Shown here: positions 47,084 to 54,698 of the stretch, piece after piece
Numbering within the stretch: the first letter of the stretch is position 1
Layout of the letters: each line of letters opens with the position of its first letter
DNA from: Snowella sp.
Lineage (GTDB): Bacteria; Cyanobacteriota; Cyanobacteriia; Cyanobacteriales; Microcystaceae
DNA length: 59,203 bases
Assembly: GCA_003249095.1 (NCBI GenBank)
Contig: QBMS01000001.1
Location: forward strand, 68,247-127,449
Direction: 5' to 3'
Notes under the pieces: model-generated
Told to the model about the DNA's origin: nothing
Database searches by the model: none
The model's input: only the letters and a program-made list of their open reading frames with translations
Position numbers and translations under genes: made by a program

Positions 47084-47284
47084 ATGACAAAGTTACAATT
47101 AATTCAAACAGAAATTGAAACGCTTACGGATCATGAATTTACCTATTTAAAAAATTGGATTAATGAATTAGATGCTCAACAGTGGGAAAATCAAATTGAA
47201 GAAGATTCTAATTCAGGAAGACTTGATTTTTTGATTGAGGAATCTTTATTGGAAAAAAGTAAGGGTCAGTTAAGGGAGTTGTAA
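47084..47284 (+). CDS. Small antitoxin-like protein (partner of decayed toxin)
   Basis: A 66-residue protein with an SD-like ACAGGGA upstream of ATG 47084. It is acidic and helical (LIQTEIETLTDHEFTYLKNWINELDAQQWENQIEEDSNSGRLDFLIEESLLEKSKGQL), the type found just upstream of RelE/ParE-like toxins in cyanobacteria. Its stop is directly followed (no gap) by the GTG of a broken toxin gene. No DNA-binding domain is visible. It probably functioned as an antitoxin; whether it still matters without a toxin is unknown. Confidence 0.65.
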   Translation: MTKLQLIQTEIETLTDHEFTYLKNWINELDAQQWENQIEEDSNSGRLDFLIEESLLEKSKGQLREL

Positions 47285-47528
47285 GTGCATCGAACGAATC
47301 AAAGATTTTGGCAGTGTTTTAATCAGTTACCTAAACCAATTCAGATATTGGCTAGGAAGAATTTTGAATTGTTAAAAAATGATCTAAATCATCCCTTTTA
47401 AAAAAGTTGGAAAGTTTTGGTCTGCAAGAGTGGGTATTAATTATCGAGCTTTAGCTTTTAAAGATGGCGAAGATTATATTTGGGTTTGAATAGGAATTCA
47501 TGAAAAATATGAAAGATTGTTAAAATAA
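47285..47528 (+). pseudogene. RelE/ParE-like toxin pseudogene (frameshift plus stop)
   Basis: Starts at GTG 47285 immediately after the antitoxin stop. The first frame encodes RTNQRFWQCFNQLPKPIQIL and then ends at TAA 47399 within a T/A-rich run. Shifting the frame by one base there restores KVGKFWSARVGINYRALAFKDGEDYIWV, the conserved core of the toxin, which then meets TGA (47487-47489) where Trp is expected, and ends IGIHEKYERLLK at 47528. One frameshift and one nonsense change therefore disable the toxin, while the antitoxin is intact. Confidence 0.8.
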
Positions 47529-47565
47529 GCGATCGCACTTCTCGAACTCAATAAAACGCGATCGC
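47529..47565. repeat. 37-bp HIP1-bracketed element, copy 2
   Basis: Immediately after the toxin pseudogene's last stop. It has the same plan and length as copy 1: GCGATCGC, a short pyrimidine-rich stretch, CTCAATAAAA, GCGATCGC. It lies between convergent coding regions (PIN gene on the other side). Confidence 0.7.
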
Positions 47566-47567
47566 CT

Positions 47568-48017
47568 TTAAATGTTTTGCCAGTCTTCTGCCTCAGTAAA
47601 GAGGGATAGGTGTTTTTTGTTGCTGGTGGCAATAATCACTTCATAATCAAGATTTTTTAACGCCAGAGCTTGAGACGCTAAAATCACATCTCCATCTAGG
47701 GCTTGATTATCGGCAGTTGGTTTTCCCTGTTGTCTGGCTTTAGCCCATAGTTCGGCGGCTTTTAACATAATTTCTGTGGTGATCGGTAGATAAAGAATTT
47801 CTGATTTAAGCTGATCTAACCTCGTTAAACCTGATAGTTTATTTGCTCTTAATAATTCTCGTCTAATTTCATAATCTACGATTTCAGGTAATATTACCTT
47901 ATACTTTCTTTGAAGTAGTGTATAAAACCATTGCTGACAGTCTTTTGCTAAAGGATTGGCTTTGGGATTGGTAATTAATCCCACTGGTGATGAATCGAGC
48001 ATAATAACTTTTTCCAT
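47568..48017 (-). CDS. PIN domain toxin (VapC-like)
   Basis: About 149 residues from ATG 48017; an upstream in-frame start at 48107 would overlap the antitoxin frame and is less likely. PIN-domain acidic residues are visible: MLDSSPVGLI (Asp), VDYEIRRELLRA (Glu), and ALDGDVILASQALALK (Asp pair), followed by IIATSNKKHL (Ser/Asn instead of the usual Asp). It likely cleaves RNA. The antitoxin gene is 4 bp upstream on the same strand. Confidence 0.82.
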   Translation of the reverse strand: MEKVIMLDSSPVGLITNPKANPLAKDCQQWFYTLLQRKYKVILPEIVDYEIRRELLRANKLSGLTRLDQLKSEILYLPITTEIMLKAAELWAKARQQGKPTADNQALDGDVILASQALALKNLDYEVIIATSNKKHLSLFTEAEDWQNI

Positions 48018-48021
48018 TGTT

Positions 48022-48381
48022 TTAAATGGCCACCTTTTCCACAGATTGAATAATTTCCAATGTTGCTTTTTGTTCTTGTTCATCATTGGATTGATTCCAA
48101 GAGTCAAACAATTTTTTGATTTTTTCGGCTTGGTTTTCTGGAGTCTCTGTTTTTAATTTTTCAAGAGCATTTTCCCAATTATGTTCAGATTGAAATAAAA
48201 TGTTTTTTACAGCTTCTAATGAATAGATTGGGTCATCTTTTTGTTCTGCTTTGGCTTGTCGTAGGTCTTCTAAATTCTCTAAGTCTTCTAACAGTTCTTG
48301 GATTTGTTGAAATTCGGCATAGGGCAAAACCACAAAATCTTGTCCGTTCTTGGTTAAGGGTTCTGGATGTAGTTGGAGCAT
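48022..48381 (-). CDS. Antitoxin-like protein upstream of the PIN gene
   Basis: A 119-residue acidic protein. The N-terminal KNGQDFVVLPYAEFQQIQELLEDLENLEDLRQAKAEQKDD is the Phd/YefM-like C-terminal or antitoxin pattern of cyanobacteria, and the rest is highly charged and helical. It ends 4 bp before the PIN toxin start. Likely the antitoxin of the pair, though it could be a longer regulator. ATG at 48381-48379. Confidence 0.7.
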   Translation of the reverse strand: MLQLHPEPLTKNGQDFVVLPYAEFQQIQELLEDLENLEDLRQAKAEQKDDPIYSLEAVKNILFQSEHNWENALEKLKTETPENQAEKIKKLFDSWNQSNDEQEQKATLEIIQSVEKVAI

Positions 48382-48445
48382 TGTTTTACCTCAGTAGTTC
48401 ATATTTTGCTAAAAGTTAATCCAGTTTAATCTAAAGTCTTCAAAA

Positions 48446-48620
48446 GCGATCGCCCTCTCCTCTCTTCACAACCCAACAGCGATCGCCTCTCTTCCCTCTC
48501 CACGACCAAAACGCGATCGCCCTCTCCTCTCTCCACAACCAAACAGTGATCGCCCTTTCCCCTCTCTTCACAACCCAACAGAGATCGCACTTCCTAAACT
48601 CAATAAAAACACCGATCTCA
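48446..48620. repeat. HIP1-containing tandem minisatellite
   Basis: Four degenerate units of 33-35 bp, each starting with gcgatcgc (or gtgatcgc) followed by a C/T-rich stretch and acaaCC(c)aaCa, then a partial fifth that turns into a degenerate copy of the 37-bp element (48582-48620). The 327-bp stretch between the antitoxin gene and the NB-ARC gene has no other content. Confidence 0.7.
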
Positions 48621-48708
48621 CTTTATTCCCTGCAAATATTTTCCGTAAGCTCTGCAAGATTAATGTATATCTCTGCAACAGTAATGTATGGTCTAGAATC
48701 AATATTGT

Positions 48709-51141
48709 TTAACTATGCAATGCTTCCCGTAGGCTCTGCAATAGTTGGGGATTGGTTGCAATTCTTTCTAGCAACATTAAATTTTTTTCTGTATCTGGAT
48801 AGGGAAGGTTTGCTTGTTGAGCAATGGCTTTTAGAATAGTAAATAATGTATCTGAATCGCAATTCAGAAGGACTTGTACGTTAAACATCTTTGTTGCCAA
48901 TAGAGAGTCTTGAGTATCGGGGTGGTGATCGCCTAATGCGTTTTGATAAATGGTTAAGGCTCGTTGAGATAGATTTTTTGCGTCTGCATAATTACCTTGG
49001 GCGTTATAAAATAACGCTAAATTGTTGAGACTGGTGGCAACGTCGGGATGATTTTCTCCTAATTGCTTTTCCTTGATAGAAAGCGATCGCCGATAGAGAG
49101 GTTCGGCTTCTTCGTCTTTCCCTTGGGCATTGTAAAGTAAAGCCAGATTGTTGAGACTAGTGGCAATGTCGGGATGATTTTCTGCTAATTGGTTTTCATA
49201 GATAGAAAGCGATCTCCAATAAAGAGGTTCCGCATCCTTGTATTTCCCTTGAGAATAGTAAAGTAACGCTAAGTTGTTGAGACTGGTAGCAACATCGGGA
49301 TGATTTTCTCCTAATTGCTTTTCCCTGATAGAAAGCGATCGCAAATAGAGAGGTTCCGCTTCGTTGTATTTTCCTTGAGTACGGTAAAGCTCTGCCAGAT
49401 TGTTGAGAGCGGCGGCAAAGTTGGGATGATTTTCTGCTAATTGCTTTTCCCAGATAGAAAGCGATCGCAGATAGAGAGGTTCCGCTTCGTCGTATTTCCC
49501 CTGGAAATTGTAAAGACTTGCCAGATTGTTGAGACTGGTGGCAACGTCGGGATGATTTTCTCCTAATTGCTTTTCCCTGATAGAAAGCGATCGCAGATAG
49601 AGAGGTTCAGTTTCGTCGTATTTCCCTTGGGAATGGTAAAGTGCTGCCAGATTGTTGAGACTGTTGGCAAAGTCGGGATGATTTTCTCCTAATTGGTTTT
49701 CATAGATAGAAAGTGATCGCAGATAGAGAGGTTCAGCTTCGTCATATTTCCCTTGGGAATAGTAAAGAAATGCTAATCCATTTAGGCTAAAGGCAAATTG
49801 AACATCTTCATTCCCCTCGCACCAATCAATCATCTTTTTTAAATGAGGTTCAATCAGATTAAATACTGCTAGGGTCGTTGATTGCTCGACCGCATCAGCA
49901 ACCCTCACAAATAGATCACAATATGCCTGTTTAATCTCACTGTATTGAGGATGCTTTTTAAATTGTTCTCCTAAATAATCCCTAATCAGAGGATGCAAAT
50001 CATAAATATCCGTCTCCACCGTCAGAACAAGGTGCAGTTTCCTGAGAGATTTTAGCCACTTATCTTTCAGATTATCCTCACTAAAAGATTCACCCTGTAA
50101 CTTTGCATAGATACCTCTCACAAAACCCCAATAAATCGCCGCCTCTGCAAATGACCCCAACACACAAGCGAGATATTTTGCCTCTGGTGTCAACTCATCC
50201 CAACTCAAATCAAAAGCCGCTTGAATTCCCCTAGTCGCTGCGATCGCCATCGGCACTTCTTCGGGTGACAAAGCAGGATGTTTAACCTTTTCCTTTAACT
50301 TATCCCCCATCGCGGCCAAAGAAAGGGATTGATAATCCTCATCCTCCAAGTAATAACCCACCAATTCCAACGCCAAGGGCAAATAGCCCAACTCCTCACA
50401 AAGTCTTTCTGCGGCGGGTGTTTCTCTTGCCACTCTTTCTTCGCCAATAATCGAAGCTAATAATTCTACTGCCGATTCAGGTAATAACACTTTTAGAGGC
50501 AATTCTTCCGCAATGCGTTGATCGGGTGTATCCCGTGAAGTGATCAGTAACCGCAATGTCCCTAAATCCGAAAGCGGTAAATATTGTTTAAAATTTTTAG
50601 CTAAACCAGATACATCATCCAGAATCAATAACACCGCTTCGGTCTGGGTTTTCCAGGCTTGCCAACACTGAGTTATTTTCTGGGTATCCGATAAACCATC
50701 CGCTATCTGTGCCTGAAAATGATACTGTGTCACGGCCACAATATCCGCCGCAATATTCTCACGACTCCGTACATCAACATAAAATACTCCTCCCGAAAAA
50801 TGCGCCTGGCAATCATCGCTTTTGACATACTCCCGCACTAATTCCGTTTTACCTACTCCTCCCATTCCCGACACCACACAGACGTTCTTCTTGGTTTGCA
50901 ATAACTCATGCAGTCTGGTTAACTCTGTTTCCCGACCAATCAATCCTCCCTTGTCTTCCTCACGGGGTTGCGGTGGTACAAAAGGATTTCCTGCTAGAGA
51001 AGCTTTTCCCGAACTACCATAGTTAATATTGACAGTACCAGAATTATCTTTAACAAAGGGAGCTTTATTATCTGTAAAAAGATTCTGCTCTGCCTTACCC
51101 GTCACATTCCAAGACTCAAAAGCAGGTGTTTCGTTGAACAT
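48709..51141 (-). CDS. NB-ARC/TPR STAND NTPase with N-terminal shared motif (candidate NLR-like receptor)
   Basis: This 810-residue protein has an N-terminal motif (residues 11-42, with KAEQN and FTDNKAP cores) that is nearly the same as the C-terminus of the small protein encoded just upstream. Then follows an NB-ARC domain: Walker A GMGGVGKT (92-99), LLILDDV (171-177), ITSRD (200-204), LGYLPLALEL (251-260), and a DLHPLIRDYL segment (about 381-390). The C-terminus is seven 42-residue TPR units (about 451-744), of kinesin light-chain type, then a helical end. In known systems such proteins sense a ligand with the TPR part and trigger a partner. Confidence 0.85.
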   Translation of the reverse strand: MFNETPAFESWNVTGKAEQNLFTDNKAPFVKDNSGTVNINYGSSGKASLAGNPFVPPQPREEDKGGLIGRETELTRLHELLQTKKNVCVVSGMGGVGKTELVREYVKSDDCQAHFSGGVFYVDVRSRENIAADIVAVTQYHFQAQIADGLSDTQKITQCWQAWKTQTEAVLLILDDVSGLAKNFKQYLPLSDLGTLRLLITSRDTPDQRIAEELPLKVLLPESAVELLASIIGEERVARETPAAERLCEELGYLPLALELVGYYLEDEDYQSLSLAAMGDKLKEKVKHPALSPEEVPMAIAATRGIQAAFDLSWDELTPEAKYLACVLGSFAEAAIYWGFVRGIYAKLQGESFSEDNLKDKWLKSLRKLHLVLTVETDIYDLHPLIRDYLGEQFKKHPQYSEIKQAYCDLFVRVADAVEQSTTLAVFNLIEPHLKKMIDWCEGNEDVQFAFSLNGLAFLYYSQGKYDEAEPLYLRSLSIYENQLGENHPDFANSLNNLAALYHSQGKYDETEPLYLRSLSIREKQLGENHPDVATSLNNLASLYNFQGKYDEAEPLYLRSLSIWEKQLAENHPNFAAALNNLAELYRTQGKYNEAEPLYLRSLSIREKQLGENHPDVATSLNNLALLYYSQGKYKDAEPLYWRSLSIYENQLAENHPDIATSLNNLALLYNAQGKDEEAEPLYRRSLSIKEKQLGENHPDVATSLNNLALFYNAQGNYADAKNLSQRALTIYQNALGDHHPDTQDSLLATKMFNVQVLLNCDSDTLFTILKAIAQQANLPYPDTEKNLMLLERIATNPQLLQSLREALHS
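48910..49791. repeat. Seven tandem 126-bp TPR-encoding units
   Basis: The region encodes seven consecutive 42-residue repeats of the plan LNNLALLYxxQGKYxEAEPLYxRSLSI. Neighbouring units are very similar at the DNA level, implying recent duplication or concerted evolution, and 126 bp is 42 codons. Confidence 0.85.
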
Positions 51142-51150
51142 TTTTTTCTC

Positions 51151-51609
51151 CTACGCTTGGGGTGGCATACCGTAGTTAATCGTTACCGTACCACTGCTAT
51201 CTTTAATAATCGGTGCTTTATTATCCGTAAATACATTCTTCTCTGCCTTACCAATCACATTCCAAACTTCTCCCCCCGCCCCCTGCTGAATATCAATATC
51301 TTGCTGAATTTGCTGGGCTAATGATTGCACTTCTTGAGCAAAAACTTCATCCTTCATGGCAGATTCTAAATGTTCACCCACCGTCTTGATCGCCGTAACA
51401 TCACCTTTTTCTGCTTCCGTTAGTGCTGTATCCAACTTTTCATCTTGGCCCCGTAATTTATGAACAATCATTTTACGCAATTCATTCATTTTAGCGATCG
51501 CCCCTGCGGAAAACTTTTTCGCCACTTCACCCGCTCCCGACTTGATAAACTCTCGAAACGCTAAATCCGCGATCGCGCTGGCAGTCAATATTGTGAATGG
51601 ATCTGTCAT
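51151..51609 (-). CDS. Small helical protein with C-terminal motif shared with the NB-ARC protein (candidate effector)
   Basis: A 152-residue protein. Residues 1-110 are a hydrophobic-to-amphipathic helical domain starting DPFTILTASAIADLAFREF and rich in Ala, Glu and Lys; this layout fits bacterial Bell-like or similar membrane-acting domains, but is not proven. Residues 116-147 (WNVIGKAEKN... FTDNKAP... SSGTVTINYG) share 25 of 32 positions with residues 11-42 of the downstream NB-ARC protein. The genes are 9 bp apart and co-directional. The shared motif near a C-terminus of one and the N-terminus of the other suggests direct signalling. Confidence 0.7.
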   Translation of the reverse strand: MTDPFTILTASAIADLAFREFIKSGAGEVAKKFSAGAIAKMNELRKMIVHKLRGQDEKLDTALTEAEKGDVTAIKTVGEHLESAMKDEVFAQEVQSLAQQIQQDIDIQQGAGGEVWNVIGKAEKNVFTDNKAPIIKDSSGTVTINYGMPPQA

Positions 51610-51720
51610 TTTTCTATCTCCTGGTTTAAATTAACTGCTCTCATTATAGCAATCAAAATTATTCTTAAATTTTTAGGATTAAATAAAGAATTAGAGCCAA
51701 TCATTGATGATTGTAATTGA

Positions 51721-53637
51721 TTACTTTGGAAACCAAAAAATTTGAGATTTTTGATGAGATTCCCGCATTTTATTCAAACGATTCAAATGACGAATCAGAG
51801 AAACCCCATTAAACGGAGGCAAAATATAATCTGCGATCTCCACCGAACGACCCAGCCAGGGCAAACCACTCCCTGCTTTGAGACTAAAAGCAATCAAGGG
51901 AACCGTTTGCAAATTGGGGTGAGTGCGTAGCTCTTTTTCCCATTCTTCGATTTCTGTTTTGGACAAATCGGTGGTGATAATGATCAATTGAATCGGTAAT
52001 CCCCAGTAGGGACGACCCAACGCTTGGGGATCGGGGGAAAAATACACTTCAAAGCCATTATTGGCGAGCCATTCCTGGGTTGGGTTTGTATCCTTGGGCA
52101 GTTCTCCAATCACTAAGATTCCTGTTTTGCCCTGTTCTGTGGTCAAGGTTTCCTGTTCAGGCCCATTGGCTCCTTCTTCTACTAAACAAAGGTTACAATT
52201 CGGCACATCGTAGGCTTGTCCCGACTGTACCGCGATCGGCAGACTACACCGAGAACATTCCTGTACCGTGTATTGATTTACCGAAAAATCATGGAAATTG
52301 TGGACATCTCCTTCCAGAGATAGTTCGGCAAAATCACTACGCCCAGAAAGTTGATGCCAATATTCTAAAAAAGCGGGACTATAACCTTCGTATTCATACA
52401 CGGGCTGGGAAAATAGGAGTTTTCCATCGATCGCACTGTGGACAGACGCACCCCGACTAACGAAATAGGCAATATAGTTTTGTAATAAATCTTGTTCAGA
52501 CAGCGCAGGCAGGGCAAAGGTGGCGGAAGGGGGTAAGGTATTACGGTAATTTTTTTTGATCGGCTGCATAACCAAAAGATTACTGACAACGCGATCGCGT
52601 CCTTGTTCTTTTGCCTTATAAAGTAAATGATCAGCATCGGCAACCAACTGAACGGGTAAACGACTCGCTTCAGGAATCATCGTCGCCACTCCTGCACTAA
52701 TGCTGACATAGCGACAGGGCGCATTGGGAGCCGCTTGGATCTGTAAATTTTCTATCTGCGATCGCACTCTTTCCGCTAGATAACTCGCCCCTGACAGATG
52801 GGTATTCGGTAGGATTATCGCAAATTCTTCTCCCCCATAGCGTGCGACCAAATCCCCTGGACGACTGACTGCCACCCCAATCGCATTCGCAACTTTTTGT
52901 AAACAGCGATCGCCCGCCACATGACCGAAGGTATCATTAAACTTTTTAAAGCAATCAATATCGAGCAAAATCAAAGATAACGGTTGTTTATCCCGTGCCA
53001 TACGCCGCCATTCCTGGGCAAGATACTGGTCAAAATACCGACGATTCGCTACCTTTGTTAAATCATCCCAATAGGCCAATTCTTTCAAATGAAGATTATT
53101 CTGACTCAGTTGATGGGCAAATTGGTTTTGTTGAATGGTCATACTAATTTGCGTGGCAAAAAAGGATAACAATCCAATCTCCGTCGGTTGCCATTGGCGA
53201 GGCCCGCTACATTGATGTACCATCAACAAACCCCAGAGTTGAGGCTTTTTAGGGAAGTCGTCTGACAAATTTTCATCACAGGAATAATGCCAAATGGGGA
53301 CAATGACATGGGCTTGAGTCCCAAATAAATGATCCATCGTAGCCATTAATTGTTCTCGATATCCCTCTTCATTCACGTCCTCAATAACCTGGAGCTTGCC
53401 CTGATGAAAATAATTCAAATCTTGAGATCCCCAAAATTGACTCAAGCGGACATTCAGCATGGTTTTATAACTAGGGTTTCGGACTTCTTCAATAACGGTG
53501 ATTTCTCCCTTCGGCATTATTTTAGCCACAATAACCCGATCAGCCGTTAAAAACTGTTGAATCCCCATCAGGGAAGTCCTCAACATTTCCCGTAACAGCA
53601 GCGCGGTATTGCTAGAGGGCGAAACGGATAACACCAT
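51721..53637 (-). CDS. GAF-GGDEF diguanylate cyclase with Cys pairs and pseudo-receiver
   Basis: This 638-residue protein has a GAF domain (about 15-170; the AHVIVPIWHYSC ... WGLLMVHQCSGPRQW pattern), a GGDEF domain with GGEEF at 268-272 and an inhibitory RxxD (RPGD, 259-262) five residues before, a middle region with CxxC pairs at 461-464 and 481-484, and a C-terminal receiver-like fold (about 505-630; TGILVIGELPKD, PIQLIIITTDLSK) lacking a clear phosphoacceptor pocket. It probably makes c-di-GMP. The Cys pairs could bind zinc. I do not know a named protein with this order. Confidence 0.85.
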   Translation of the reverse strand: MVLSVSPSSNTALLLREMLRTSLMGIQQFLTADRVIVAKIMPKGEITVIEEVRNPSYKTMLNVRLSQFWGSQDLNYFHQGKLQVIEDVNEEGYREQLMATMDHLFGTQAHVIVPIWHYSCDENLSDDFPKKPQLWGLLMVHQCSGPRQWQPTEIGLLSFFATQISMTIQQNQFAHQLSQNNLHLKELAYWDDLTKVANRRYFDQYLAQEWRRMARDKQPLSLILLDIDCFKKFNDTFGHVAGDRCLQKVANAIGVAVSRPGDLVARYGGEEFAIILPNTHLSGASYLAERVRSQIENLQIQAAPNAPCRYVSISAGVATMIPEASRLPVQLVADADHLLYKAKEQGRDRVVSNLLVMQPIKKNYRNTLPPSATFALPALSEQDLLQNYIAYFVSRGASVHSAIDGKLLFSQPVYEYEGYSPAFLEYWHQLSGRSDFAELSLEGDVHNFHDFSVNQYTVQECSRCSLPIAVQSGQAYDVPNCNLCLVEEGANGPEQETLTTEQGKTGILVIGELPKDTNPTQEWLANNGFEVYFSPDPQALGRPYWGLPIQLIIITTDLSKTEIEEWEKELRTHPNLQTVPLIAFSLKAGSGLPWLGRSVEIADYILPPFNGVSLIRHLNRLNKMRESHQKSQIFWFPK

Positions 53638-53934
53638 AAAAATCTCCGAATATCTATCTGAACCAGCAGTTGAAAGAATGAGGCGAAAAATTCAGTAATG
53701 TCTTATACCATTTATTATCGGACACAATCATAAATCAGGGAGATAATCGTTTTAAAATTTAGTAAAACTTAATTTTGAGACCGTATTTTTACGGTTATTA
53801 TTAATCAATATCCTCTTTTTCCCTTAGTTATTAAAGACCCTTAGTTATTTAAAGATCTCAATATAACCAACTCTTCCAGTCCTATCCCTGCAAAGAGCGA
53901 TCGCGTGTTTCGGTTTTTAATTTTTGATCTTGAT

Positions 53935-54660
53935 TTAATTTTTATTGGAACTTTCAACGGTATATAAACTCACTAATCTGGCAATAATAACGGCAGGATA
54001 CAGTTGACCCGCGATCGCCTCTAGGTTTGCCATGATCATCGTTGCTCTATGAACGGGTAAAATATCTCCATAACCGACGGTTGTTAACGTCACAAAACTA
54101 AAATAAAAGACTTGATAACCACTCAATTCGCCTTCAAAAGCTTGGGGAACAATGGTCAAAATAATTTGATAAATTTGAAACCAGACAATGCCCAACATTA
54201 AATAAACGCTAATTCCCCCCCGTAGCGTATCCCCCGTTACTTTGGTGTCAGAAAATATTTTTTTGATAATCACTAAGACGGCGATCGCGATAAAAATCAA
54301 ATCAATAACTTGACCCAAAAGATAGAGTATCTTGTTATCTTGAGAATCAAAAATAATTGCGAATACACTAAAAATAAAAGATAAAACCGCGATCGCTCTA
54401 AAAACATTTAAAAACTTTTGTCGTAATTTAAAGGTTTCAATGACACATAGCACAGTCATCAGAAACAAGAAGGTTAAACTGATTCGCCCGAAAATATTAT
54501 TTTCATTTACAAAAGCAAAAGAGAAAAATAGGATAATTAATGACCAAAATAGATGTTCATAGGGGCTAAGAACAAATCGTTTCCAGTAGGGAGAAAATTT
54601 ATCATGCCAATGTTGAAAGTTCATCTGTTTATTATTAAATGTTGACGATGACTTCATCAA
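53935..54660 (-). CDS. Two-pore-type potassium channel-like membrane protein
   Basis: This 241-residue integral membrane protein has about six predicted helices (HLFWSLIILFFSFAF, SLTFLFLMTVLCVI, AIAVLSFIFSVFAIIF, LIFIAIAVLVIIKKIF, MLGIVWFQIYQIILTI, MIMANLEAIAGQLYPAVIIARLV) and the selectivity filter TLTTVGYGD (TVGYGD at 194-199) between the last two. It resembles small cyanobacterial ion_trans_2 proteins. The C-terminus is short, with no RCK/TrkA regulatory domain. Confidence 0.88.
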   Translation of the reverse strand: MMKSSSTFNNKQMNFQHWHDKFSPYWKRFVLSPYEHLFWSLIILFFSFAFVNENNIFGRISLTFLFLMTVLCVIETFKLRQKFLNVFRAIAVLSFIFSVFAIIFDSQDNKILYLLGQVIDLIFIAIAVLVIIKKIFSDTKVTGDTLRGGISVYLMLGIVWFQIYQIILTIVPQAFEGELSGYQVFYFSFVTLTTVGYGDILPVHRATMIMANLEAIAGQLYPAVIIARLVSLYTVESSNKN

Positions 54661-54698
54661 GTTTAGTCAAAAATGTTAGGTATTTAGATAAACTTAAG

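Noticed and set aside
48446-48620. Possible CRISPR array
   Set aside because: The units share HIP1 sites and C/T-rich stretches but there are no identical direct repeats with unique spacers; units are contiguous degenerate copies.
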